From Beroe ovata (Eukaryota; Ctenophora; Nuda; Beroida; Beroidae), in the NCBI GenBank assembly GCA_946803715.1, contig CAMPET010000045.1, positions 93,242 through 111,198 on the forward strand: 17,957 bases of DNA, written 5' to 3'. The number at the start of each line of letters is the position of its first letter. Within the stretch, counting starts at the first letter, position 1. This document shows positions 1 through 6,782 of the stretch, piece after piece. The position numbers and the translations under genes are program-made. Under the pieces are notes generated by a model, which was not told the DNA's origin, did no database searches, and saw only the letters and a program-made list of their open reading frames with translations.

Positions 1-28
1 GCACAAAACTCACTCACGAGACCAAGTC

Positions 29-63
29 TTAAAAACCCACCCAACTAGTCACACAACTCAGTT
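29..63 (+). promoter_or_regulatory. LTR core promoter (TATA-like plus initiator)
   Basis: TTAAAAA at 29-35 and TCAGTT at 58-63 have standard RNA polymerase II spacing (31 bases from the first T to the initiator A). The same pair with the same spacing occurs in the other LTR at 13506-13540, so the arrangement is conserved between copies that differ elsewhere. Confidence 0.5.
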
Positions 64-297
64 CCATTTCTACACACAACTACGGAACTCAGTTCAAGTT
101 CAAGTTCAAGTCCAAGTTCACCTTCAACTTCATGAATGGGGAAATACAGAATGGGGATAACTAAAGGGGATCTATTATAGTGTACAAGTTATACCGCTCG
201 TAGCCGAACTTCTACTATATACACTGTACTCTAATATTATCCATAGCTTATTATCACTTGAGAATTCACGCCTATTATTTGGATATAAGAGTAAGGG

Positions 298-307
298 AAA
301 GGTAAAG
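298..307 (+). promoter_or_regulatory. Candidate 5' splice donor in the leader
   Basis: The context AAAG|GTAAAG at 298-307 is a good match to the metazoan donor consensus and lies upstream of gag. It could be joined to acceptors before the downstream genes. The second copy has the slightly weaker GTAAAA. It is inferred from consensus only; no transcript is available. Confidence 0.3.
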
Positions 308-323
308 CCAAAAATACCAACAC

Positions 324-341
324 TGGTGGCCTCGGGACAAG
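324..341 (+). other. Possible tRNA primer-binding site
   Basis: A sequence starting TGGTGGCC lies two bases after a CA that could end the LTR, as primer-binding sites usually do. The first eight bases fit the 3' end of a tRNA-Ile-like acceptor, but the match does not continue, so the primer tRNA is uncertain. The copy at 13766 is identical. It lies only 25 bases before the gag ATG, which is tight. Confidence 0.35.
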
Positions 342-348
342 TGATACT

Positions 349-813
349 ATGGAAAATATAGAGGAAACGGGGAATGTGCGTCCTGAAGAGCAGGAACGGG
401 TACAAGTAAACCAGGGAGATCTAAGGAGGTTGGAACAAACCTTAGAAATGTTCAAACAGAGAAACAAAGAATTCGCTGTAGAGAACGAACAAGTAAAAGG
501 GGAGAATAGATATTTAAGGGAAATGGCAGAGCGGAACAAAGTAGAGGGAGAAAGGAGCGCTTTGCAAGCACGTGAAGAGGGGTTTACTCGAGCTGTGAGT
601 TTAAACAGGGACATAATGAGGGCGAAGGATATTCCGTATAGAAAACCTCAATTCTATAAAACGGGAGAGAATTTCAAGAGGTGGTTGAAATCGTTCAAAA
701 TATTCGCCGACACAGCGCAAATTCCGAGGGAGTACAGGGTTAATACATTGATCACGTTCCTGGATGCGGCAGCACAGATGAAAGTAGAAGTAGAAGATAA
801 GTACCCTCGCTAG
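349..813 (+). CDS. gag: Gag polyprotein, N-terminal part (interrupted)
   Basis: This is the N-terminal part of the structural polyprotein that assembles the particle. The ATG at 349 is shared by the second copy at 13791. Residues ~20-75 are rich in Glu, Arg, Lys and Gln with heptad spacing and look like a coiled coil for Gag multimerisation. Residues ~100-146 (around FKRWLKSF and LITFLDAAAQMKV) resemble the start of the Gypsy capsid domain. True gag sequence stops at 787, exactly where the homology with the second copy also ends. The last eight codons come from unrelated sequence before a stop at 811-813. The middle of capsid is missing before gag resumes near 865. Between the two copies most differences are silent, as expected for a gene under selection. 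Confidence 0.85.
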   Translation: MENIEETGNVRPEEQERVQVNQGDLRRLEQTLEMFKQRNKEFAVENEQVKGENRYLREMAERNKVEGERSALQAREEGFTRAVSLNRDIMRAKDIPYRKPQFYKTGENFKRWLKSFKIFADTAQIPREYRVNTLITFLDAAAQMKVEVEDKYPR

Positions 814-864
814 TGAATCATCATCTGGATGATGAATCGGATGATGAATCGGATGAATGAATGA
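788..864. other. Non-gag sequence interrupting gag (ATGATGAATCGG low-complexity)
   Basis: The gag reading frame breaks here. The segment has repeated GGATGATGAATC-like units around 826-860, unlike anything else in the element, and it is followed by an N at 904. It is either a deletion-insertion in this copy or foreign sequence brought in by an assembly join. Confidence 0.55.
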
Positions 865-1662
865 CGGATCAGCGATGAATGTGTCAGAGAGGTAGATAGA
901 CGTNCAGATAGATTAGCATATGATTTGATCAAGGAAGAATTTGATTCTTTCCAAACAGCATACCAGAGAGCATTAGATCTCGAATCAATCTATGCGTTGC
1001 GGGGTAAGAATACAGGTGACGAGGAAGGGGACAGTCTATTTCAAATAAAAGAGGGGATGGCTATAAGTTGTCACATTTGTGGACAAAAGGGGCACATGTG
1101 GAAGTTCTGTAGTAGACTCAACTGCTACGAATGTGGACAGCCGGGGCACGTATCGGAGATGTGTCTGACGGGACAAAATAGAGCCGGCATAGCTGATCAA
1201 ACTGGGCAACCAGANATATGTGGACAAAAGGGGCATATGTGGAAGTTCTGTAGTAGACTGAACTGCTACAAATGTGGACAGCCGGGACACGTATCGGAGA
1301 TGTGCCTAGCGGGACAAAATAGAGCCGGCAGAAGTGGCCAATCTGGGCAACCGCAGAGAATAATTGAATGTTGGAGCTGTGGAAAAAAGGGTCATTTTTC
1401 AAGGGACTGTAGATCGCGAAATTTCAGTGACCAATCTAGGGTACCACGAGTTGGGCAGAGAATGGGGAATGTTGCGCAATTAACCAGGGAGATGAAAAAC
1501 AATTATGCGCCTCTACCTAGGCAAGGGGGAATGCAAAATGGGAACAACTACCGGCCAGCAGTAAACATGATGCAGGACAAGACTAGATGGAACCCAAGAC
1601 AGGTAAAGTGGGCTGAGCAAAGATTTCTACAAAATGAAAACAGGGGTAATTTAAACTACTAG
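865..1662 (+). CDS. gag: Gag polyprotein, C-terminal part: capsid end and nucleocapsid zinc knuckles
   Basis: The frame is open from 865, the same frame as 349-813. Residues around AYQRALDLESIY are typical of the end of a Gypsy capsid. The nucleocapsid follows, with CCHC knuckles (C-x2-C-x4-H-x4-C) that bind genomic RNA. There are two in 1069-1170, two more in 1216-1311 (the first lacks its leading Cys because of the N at 1215), and one near 1369-1410. The extra pair arises from a 141-bp repeat across the N. A basic, Asn/Gln/Arg-rich tail follows. The gene ends at TAG 1660-1662, just after a -1 slippery heptamer, so some ribosomes should continue into pol. Confidence 0.85.
   Translation, partial: RISDECVREVDRRXDRLAYDLIKEEFDSFQTAYQRALDLESIYALRGKNTGDEEGDSLFQIKEGMAISCHICGQKGHMWKFCSRLNCYECGQPGHVSEMCLTGQNRAGIADQTGQPXICGQKGHMWKFCSRLNCYKCGQPGHVSEMCLAGQNRAGRSGQSGQPQRIIECWSCGKKGHFSRDCRSRNFSDQSRVPRVGQRMGNVAQLTREMKNNYAPLPRQGGMQNGNNYRPAVNMMQDKTRWNPRQVKWAEQRFLQNENRGNLNY
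1072..1330 (+). repeat. 141-bp direct duplication of a two-knuckle module, split by an N
   Basis: The block starting with GGACAAAAGG at 1081 recurs at 1222, a period of 141 bases (47 codons, in frame). The copies differ at several bases. The N at 1215 lies just before the second copy, so this may be either a real domain duplication or two overlapping contig ends placed in tandem. Confidence 0.8.
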
Positions 1663-1744
1663 ATGCTTCCAACAATTTTACGGGGACAGGGGAAGGAATT
1701 TATTCGGAAAATGATTTAAAAATTGATACACCAATGTTGGAAGC
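1650..1744 (+). promoter_or_regulatory. Programmed -1 ribosomal frameshift signal (gag/pol)
   Basis: TTTAAAC at 1650-1656 is read in the gag frame as T TTA AAC, the canonical X XXY YYZ slippery heptamer. It sits one codon before the gag stop at 1660-1662. Slipping back one base enters exactly the frame that is open from 1650 through protease and RT. After an 8-base spacer, GCTTCCAACA (1665-1674) is perfectly complementary to TGTTGGAAGC (1735-1744), giving a 10-bp stem with a 60-base loop, a plausible stimulator. Heptamer, frame, spacing and stem all agree. Confidence 0.85.
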
Positions 1745-3440
1745 TAAAATAGGGATATGTGGGGGAAATATTTACTCAAAAATCGTTATTGAAGGGAAAT
1801 TAAAACTAGCAATGATTGATACAGGGGCTAATAGGAATATTTTGAATTACGATTTGTACAAGAATTTGGGAAATTACTCGTTGAAAACGCATGACACTAG
1901 CTTGTCAACGGCTACAGGGGAACCAATAAAAATTTACGGGAAAATAGAAAGCCTTAAAATCAATATCGGGGGAAAAGATTGCTGGATAGAAGCTACTGTT
2001 TGTGATATAACAGAAGATCTTATCCTGGGGAATAATTTCTTTGAAAACCAAGAGATTGTATTGGACTATAAAAATTTAGTGATGTACGGTAATGGCCTCG
2101 AAGCAACACTGTATAAGACAAGTACAGGGGGAAGAATTGCGGGCATTAAGAATGTAAGTGCTAAAGTACTTAATAAACAGGGAATCCTCACGTGTCAAAT
2201 AGATAACTCAGAGTTCAGTTATCCGGGGACATATGCATATTATCCAAATTGCGAAATATGGGGTAATGATTCAAATCCTGTCCTGGTAAACGTACTGGAT
2301 CAGTTTTTGGAGCTGAAAATTGACAATAAAAATGGGGATGAGAGTCAGTTATTACTTCCAAAAGGGGAATTAGTCGGGACAATCAAAGAAGTGACAACAG
2401 GGGAAATAAAAAAGGATATTGAGACCTGGAATTTGGCTCCCGAGCAGAGATTGGAGATTATATTGCAGCAGACCAAGATTATGGACAATCCGTATATCAC
2501 TGAAGATGAAAAACGAAAAGTTTCGAAGCTACTGGGTGAGTTTCATGACATTTTCAGCTTATCTAAACGAGAAATATCGTTTACTCACGTTTATAAACAT
2601 AAAATCCGTCTTACTACGGAAAAGGTTATACAAACACCTCATAGACCTTTGCCACTGCACCACGTTGAGGCGGTAACAGAGATGGTAAATGAGATGGAGG
2701 AAATGGGGATAATAGAGAAGTCTACGTCACAGTATCGGAACCCTATCTTACTTGTGAGAAAAAAGAATTCGGACGGGACAAAAACAGGGGGACTGAGATT
2801 TGTAACGGATTTTCGGGTTTTAAACGAATTCTCAGAGAACTTTCTGTATCCGATGCCTTCCATTGAGGAGACCAGAGCATTATGTAGCAGCGGGAATTAT
2901 TTTACAACAATTGATCTTAAGGCTACATATCACCAAATCGAGTTGGCTGATGAGAAAAGTAAAGAAGCCACTAATTTTTGGCTTGCGGGACAGGGAAGTT
3001 ATAGATATAGGGTCGTACCAATGGGACATAAACAGAGTGCAGGGGCTCTGCAATTACTTACTGATATTACTATGAAGTATCTCAAGAACAAGATATTGGT
3101 GGCATATCACGACGATATATTGATACCAGCAACAGATGTAGATGACATGATAGATCGACTAAGGGTAATGTTTGAACGGTTAAGATATGCTAACATAAAG
3201 ATACAGGCAACGAAAAGCCAGATCCTACAGACGTCAGTCTTATTTCTGGGTTGTTGGCTTACCAAGCACGGTATCCAAGCAAATATGGACAAGATACAGG
3301 ACCTTTTGAAGATAAAGTTACCCGAATCGAAAAAGGGGTTACAACATTTCCTGGGTTTAGCGGGGTATTTTCGGCATTTTATCAAAGATTTTGCCGAAAT
3401 AGCAGCTCCACTTACGGACTGTTTAAAGGGAACGTTCTAA
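1650..3440 (+). CDS. pol: Pol, first segment: aspartic protease and reverse transcriptase
   Basis: Expected as a Gag-Pol fusion by -1 frameshifting at 1650; the first ATG in frame is 1734. Counting from that ATG, the protease has D29-T-G in IDTGANRNIL and a second conserved block LILGNNFF near residue 96. The reverse transcriptase follows: the palm motif with D394 in TIDLKATYHQI, the B-motif region VPMGHKQSAGALQ, and the catalytic YHDD at 458-461. The thumb/connection block QHFLGLAGYFRHFI follows, as in Ty3/Gypsy. The active-site aspartates of both enzymes are present. An in-frame TAA at 3438-3440 stops the protein at the start of the RT-RNase H tether, immediately followed by an ATG in the same frame. 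Confidence 0.93.
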   Translation, partial: FKLLDASNNFTGTGEGIYSENDLKIDTPMLEAKIGICGGNIYSKIVIEGKLKLAMIDTGANRNILNYDLYKNLGNYSLKTHDTSLSTATGEPIKIYGKIESLKINIGGKDCWIEATVCDITEDLILGNNFFENQEIVLDYKNLVMYGNGLEATLYKTSTGGRIAGIKNVSAKVLNKQGILTCQIDNSEFSYPGTYAYYPNCEIWGNDSNPVLVNVLDQFLELKIDNKNGDESQLLLPKGELVGTIKEVTTGEIKKDIETWNLAPEQRLEIILQQTKIMDNPYITEDEKRKVSKLLGEFHDIFSLSKREISFTHVYKHKIRLTTEKVIQTPHRPLPLHHVEAVTEMVNEMEEMGIIEKSTSQYRNPILLVRKKNSDGTKTGGLRFVTDFRVLNEFSENFLYPMPSIEETRALCSSGNYFTTIDLKATYHQIELADEKSKEATNFWLAGQGSYRYRVVPMGHKQSAGALQLLTDITMKYLKNKILVAYHDDILIPATDVDDMIDRLRVMFERLRYANIKIQATKSQILQTSVLFLGCWLTKHGIQANMDKIQDLLKIKLPESKKGLQHFLGLAGYFRHFIKDFAEIAAPLTDCLKGTF

Positions 3441-3443
3441 ATG
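3438..3443 (+). other. In-frame stop inside pol (TAA followed by ATG)
   Basis: The frame of protease-RT is closed by TAA and reopens at once with ATG, continuing into RNase H. It falls in the linker where related elements run through without a stop. It may be a nonsense change in this copy, a consensus error, or (less likely) a read-through or reinitiation site. Confidence 0.8.
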
Positions 3444-4379
3444 ACCGAAGAAGCAGCAAAAAGTTTTGAAAAACTAAAAACTGCTCTTAGCACGCCTCCT
3501 GTATTGGGCTGGCCTTCAAAGGACAAGATATTCAAATTACACTGTGATAGTAGTGCACACACGATAGCAGGGGTTTTATCGCAAGGGGATGATAAAGAGG
3601 AAGTAGTGATTGCGTATGGGAGTAGAAGATTGAATGAAAGCCAAATGAGATACAGTACTTGGCAACGAGAATTATTGGCAATTCAATTCTTTTGCCAACG
3701 ATTTCGGTATTATTTACAGGGGGCAAACTATTTTAAAATCTTTACAGATCACAAGGGGTTGAGCTTTTCAAAGTTTATAAAAAAGACAACAATCAACACG
3801 GTTCTATCATGGTGCCTAGAGTTGTCCGAATTTAACTTCGAGATATTCTACATAAAGGGGACAGATAATGTAGTGAGTGACGCACTATCCAGATGTGAAG
3901 TTATGAAGGGGAGTGAATTATACTATTTCTACCGGAAACAATTTTATGGGGAAGACAGCATAAACAGCATAGTGAAGGGGGAAATACACGAGAAGGCTAC
4001 TATGATAGAGGACGATGCATTTCTGAAGAGTCAAAAAGAAGACAAAGAAATACAACAAGTGTTTAAATGGTTGGACACGGGGACTAGGGAACAGACGCCT
4101 GCTAAACTACCAATTAACTTGAGAATTTACCACTCGAATTTGGATAATTTGTTTGTTAATGAACAAGGGGTGTTATGCAAGAAGCATTTCTTTAAAAAGA
4201 TCCAAACTACACGGGATTTATTGTGCATACCACAGGGAAAAGTAACCGAATACATTAAGCTGTACCATGAAGTTGCATGTCAGCATTTGGGGTATGAAAA
4301 AACAACCGATAAAATGTTAAGTCCGGTACTGGATGCCGAGACTGAGGGAGGAGGTAAAATTGTTTTGTGGCAATTGTAG
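3441..4379 (+). CDS. pol: Pol, second segment: RNase H and integrase zinc-binding start
   Basis: RNase H degrades the RNA strand of the RNA/DNA hybrid. Seen here are D36 in LHCDSSAHTIAGVLSQ, the Gypsy-type block YSTWQRELLAI, FTDHKGL, and the C-terminal block NVVSDALSR with its conserved Asp. After a linker, YHEVACQHLGYEKT gives the HH half of the integrase HHCC zinc-binding domain. The frame then departs near 4315-4325 and runs out at 4379, while the family pattern (YW then the CC pair) continues in the +1 frame. The gene is broken by a small indel here. Confidence 0.88.
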   Translation: MTEEAAKSFEKLKTALSTPPVLGWPSKDKIFKLHCDSSAHTIAGVLSQGDDKEEVVIAYGSRRLNESQMRYSTWQRELLAIQFFCQRFRYYLQGANYFKIFTDHKGLSFSKFIKKTTINTVLSWCLELSEFNFEIFYIKGTDNVVSDALSRCEVMKGSELYYFYRKQFYGEDSINSIVKGEIHEKATMIEDDAFLKSQKEDKEIQQVFKWLDTGTREQTPAKLPINLRIYHSNLDNLFVNEQGVLCKKHFFKKIQTTRDLLCIPQGKVTEYIKLYHEVACQHLGYEKTTDKMLSPVLDAETEGGGKIVLWQL

Positions 4380-5985
4380 GGAATGTTTCAAGGTGAACTT
4401 ACTATACCACAAAAAGCCGGTACCTCCACTCAAATTGAACATTTACAACTATCCCAACGTCGCCGTTAACGTGGATGTTATGATGATATCAAAAACGGGG
4501 TTAACGTCAAGGGAAAACAAGATATTTTGTGTCATGGACAGATTCACTAAGATGATATCGGTAACACCAATCAAGAATGAAAAAAGTGAAACGCTTGCTA
4601 AAGCATTCCTAAATGGTTGGATCAGGTATCATGGATGTCCATATCAGGTCATATCAGACAATGGACCCGCTTTTGTTAGCCATATTTTCGAATCATTATG
4701 CGAAATTGCTAACATAGAACACAAGTTCATTACACCTTACTGTGCGGCCAGTAATGGGCAAGTAGAGAGGGGACAACGAATTGTACTAGACATGCTCAGA
4801 AAATTGGCGGGAGAACATCCCAATACTTGGGTGCAGCATATTCCAGCAGTGGAAATGGCCATAAATGGAGCCATATGTAAATCAACGGGGTTTTCACCAT
4901 TTTACTTATCAACGGGGAGACATTTCAACAATATAGAAACAAGTATTCTGGGTAATCACAAGACAGAATATTACGAGAGTAAGGGGTCATATATTTACAA
5001 TACCTACCAAACTTTAAAACGGGTACATAGGATAGCAAGTGATAATTTGAGAGATTATCATAGAAACATGAAGAGGGCCTACGACGAAGGGAAATACGCC
5101 CAGAAATTGGAAGCAGGGGATAAGGTCCTGTTATTGAAGCCAAAAGATAAGGGGAACGACTTTTACAAGCTCAAGTCTGCCTTCATCGGACCTTACACAG
5201 TGATCGAGAGATTCAATGAACATAACTACAAGATAAGAGATGATGTCACGGGACAAACCTTGGTTGAACATAGGGTCCACCTGAGAAAAGTTCCTTTATC
5301 ATTACAAGGGAAATTGGATGATATTTCTGTCGAAGAAGACAAAGATTTAGACGATACTGATGGGGAAAAGGGAAAAGAGGAGGCTGTAGACGAAAACTCT
5401 AACTACTACTATCGTAGAATAGAGGATGGGAATGAAAACGAAGATTTGGAGGACTTACAAATTGAGGATGAATATTGGGAAGATGATTTTCTGCCACTTT
5501 TATTTGATCAAAGCGTACAGTCTCAGGATATAGAAAAAACCGTTAATTTGGAGCAATTTACGAATACTGTAGTTCCACAACAGGAAGGTGAAGACAACGG
5601 AGAACAGTTAGAACAACACGAGTCAGGAAGTATAGGGGATAACAATGAGGAGAAGTCACGGGGAATACCGATAGAAGAAAAGGGAGAAGCTTTACCTAGT
5701 TTAGAATCCAATGGGGAGACAAGTAACGGGACAGTAGATAATACAACAGGAGTATTATCAGGGGAGGATCAGGAAATAAGCTCTGAAAATGGGGGATCTG
5801 ATCATGATAATGATACAGATACAGGATCGGACAGACAGGACAGTTTGTCTACAGTTGACTTAGAGAGAACTAGCAATTCAGGAAGCAGTGTGCCTGCAAA
5901 TGAGACTGAACAAAGAAGTCACGAGGAGGAACACGTGGTAACCACCAGGTCAGGTAGGGTGTCAAGACCACCTGTGCGGTACTAA
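4333..5985 (+). CDS. pol: Pol, third segment: integrase core, GPY/F module and long acidic tail
   Basis: Integrase inserts the DNA copy into the host genome. The CC pair of the zinc domain is C12-x2-C15. The catalytic triad is D48 (VNVDVM), D109 (ISDNGPAF) and E145 (GQVERGQ), with 35 residues between the last two, i.e. DD35E. A GPY/F-like module (FIGPYTVIERF, near residues 285-295) marks the C-terminal domain of Ty3/Gypsy integrases. Beyond about residue 330 lies a ~220-residue tail, very rich in Asp, Glu, Ser, Asn and Gln. It ends in TTRSGRVSRPPVRY, a kind of terminal motif common in retroelement Pol proteins. The ATG at 4333 is only the first Met in frame. The true protein is continuous with the upstream pol segment, separated here by a frameshift. 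Confidence 0.92.
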   Translation: MPRLREEVKLFCGNCRECFKVNLLYHKKPVPPLKLNIYNYPNVAVNVDVMMISKTGLTSRENKIFCVMDRFTKMISVTPIKNEKSETLAKAFLNGWIRYHGCPYQVISDNGPAFVSHIFESLCEIANIEHKFITPYCAASNGQVERGQRIVLDMLRKLAGEHPNTWVQHIPAVEMAINGAICKSTGFSPFYLSTGRHFNNIETSILGNHKTEYYESKGSYIYNTYQTLKRVHRIASDNLRDYHRNMKRAYDEGKYAQKLEAGDKVLLLKPKDKGNDFYKLKSAFIGPYTVIERFNEHNYKIRDDVTGQTLVEHRVHLRKVPLSLQGKLDDISVEEDKDLDDTDGEKGKEEAVDENSNYYYRRIEDGNENEDLEDLQIEDEYWEDDFLPLLFDQSVQSQDIEKTVNLEQFTNTVVPQQEGEDNGEQLEQHESGSIGDNNEEKSRGIPIEEKGEALPSLESNGETSNGTVDNTTGVLSGEDQEISSENGGSDHDNDTDTGSDRQDSLSTVDLERTSNSGSSVPANETEQRSHEEEHVVTTRSGRVSRPPVRY

Positions 5986-6058
5986 GATTCACGTGGGCCA
6001 AACGCGTTGTCGCGTTGGGGAAGGGGGAAGACGGGCTTATAAAAAGGGGGAAGACACC
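5986..6058 (+). promoter_or_regulatory. Putative internal promoter (E-box plus TATA box)
   Basis: Between pol and the zinc-finger gene are a CACGTG E-box at 5990-5995, a GC-rich GCGTTGTCGCGTT stretch and a good TATA box, TATAAAAA at 6038-6045. The E-box is also found twice in U3 of the LTR. The TATA is ~97 bases before the ATG at 6135. Foamy viruses are known to use an internal promoter for accessory genes; the analogy is inference. Confidence 0.4.
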
Positions 6059-6148
6059 ATGGTAATTATGCGCCTTACTCAAGATGTTGCTCAAGATCTA
6101 CTTATTGATAGCCTGGACCAGCCAAATCACTACCATGCCGGGGAGTGA
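6059..6148 (+). CDS. Short upstream ORF (29 aa) overlapping the zinc-finger gene start
   Basis: An ATG in a strong context (CACCATGG) at 6059 opens 29 codons ending at TGA 6146-6148, in a different frame from the zinc-finger gene. It overlaps the latter's likely start at 6135 by 14 bases. It could lower translation of the zinc-finger protein or help ribosomes restart. If transcription starts from the TATA at 6038 (near 6068), this ATG would be excluded from the mRNA. The peptide resembles nothing known to me. Confidence 0.25.
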   Translation: MVIMRLTQDVAQDLLIDSLDQPNHYHAGE

Positions 6149-6683
6149 GTCGGACATTGTTAAAGAGGACGAGGACCCTATTGAGGACGAGGACCCTATT
6201 GAGACGGCAGCCATGTGCACAGAAGCGCACAAAGTAGAAGACAAGGACACGGGGACAAAAAAATTGGAGAAGAAACACCGGAAAAAGAACAACAGAGAAG
6301 ACAGGATCAGTGTCAGAAGGAGTGATGAGCCGACGTGCTCATGGCAGTATCAGGAGCCACCCTACATACATCAAGGGAAGATGAGGGGAAACTACAGGGG
6401 CAGAAAGTTCACCGCATGGCGGGGATACACTGGGTACAGACCCAGAACAGTCATGGAACAGCCAGGACGCTGTTTCGCACCCGGAGACTTTGTATGCTTG
6501 GGGTGTGGCTTCGTAAATTTTCGGAGAAATTTATATTGTCAGAGATGTAACCTGCCGAACCCCTCCAGACTCAGCAGAGTCAATGTGAAGACACAGACGG
6601 AGCGGATGGAGGTTACCTCATCGAGCAACAGCACCACCGACAGCACCTCGGACAGCTCGGAATACGAGAGTTGTACCGACTAA
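6135..6683 (+). CDS. Accessory protein with RNA-binding-type RanBP2 zinc finger
   Basis: 182 aa from the ATG at 6135, chosen for its strong context (ACCATGC); an in-frame ATG at 6084 would add 17 hydrophobic residues. The N-terminus is acidic with a tandem EDEDPI repeat. Residues ~42-56 are strongly basic (KKLEKKHRKK), a likely nuclear localisation or RNA-binding patch. An RG/Y-rich stretch follows. At 117-142 is a zinc finger, GDFVCLGCGFVNFRRNLYCQ, then RC: C121-x2-C124-x10-C135-x2-C138. Its spacing, G-D-(W/F) start, conserved Asn and following NFxRR match the RNA-binding RanBP2 class (ZRANB2/FUS type) rather than the ubiquitin-binding NZF. The C-terminus is Ser/Thr-rich. Placed between pol and the glycoproteins, it is positioned like the small regulatory genes of complex retroviruses. 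A Rev- or Tat-like role is inference. Confidence 0.8.
   Translation: MPGSESDIVKEDEDPIEDEDPIETAAMCTEAHKVEDKDTGTKKLEKKHRKKNNREDRISVRRSDEPTCSWQYQEPPYIHQGKMRGNYRGRKFTAWRGYTGYRPRTVMEQPGRCFAPGDFVCLGCGFVNFRRNLYCQRCNLPNPSRLSRVNVKTQTERMEVTSSSNSTTDSTSDSSEYESCTD
6165..6200 (+). repeat. 18-bp perfect tandem duplication
   Basis: GAGGACGAGGACCCTATT occurs twice back to back (6165-6182, 6183-6200), duplicating EDEDPI in the acidic N-terminus of the zinc-finger protein. Confidence 0.9.
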
Positions 6684-6684
6684 A

Positions 6685-6740
6685 AATTTTTTTACTCATC
6701 TTAATTCTTGTCGTTTCACTAGTTTACAATTACTCTTAGG
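6685..6740 (+). promoter_or_regulatory. Candidate 3' splice acceptor before the first glycoprotein gene
   Basis: A T-rich pyrimidine tract from 6687 runs to CACTAG (AG at 6721-6722), with a second acceptor CTCTTAG|G ending at 6739. Both lie 40-60 bases before the ATG at 6783. A spliced mRNA is how env genes of such elements are normally expressed; which site is used cannot be told. Confidence 0.4.
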
Positions 6741-6782
6741 CATGACATTTATAGTAAAGGGGAAATAGTATAAGGGGAAATT

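Larger units (their letters stand above)
1..322 (+). repeat. 5' LTR, 3' portion (core promoter, R and U5)
   Basis: This segment matches 13481-13764 closely, with scattered substitutions and a few indels, mostly in the CAAGTT-rich stretch around 85-135. A TATA-like TTAAAAA lies at 29-35, and an initiator-like TCAGTT at 58-63 puts the A 31 bases downstream, so transcription probably starts near 60. The proposed end is the CA at 321-322, just before a TGG that could open a primer-binding site. An alternative end is the CA near 267. U3 lies outside the window. Confidence 0.8.

Noticed and set aside
237-614. Minus-strand open frame of ~125 codons across the LTR/gag border, repeated at 13679-13981
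   Set aside because: It is the reverse complement of the gag coiled-coil region; its openness follows from gag codon composition, and it has no domain of its own.
4310-4380. Possible programmed frameshift within integrase
   Set aside because: The change is +1 (or -2), with no slippery motif, and it cuts the zinc-binding domain; a mutation or base-call error is simpler.
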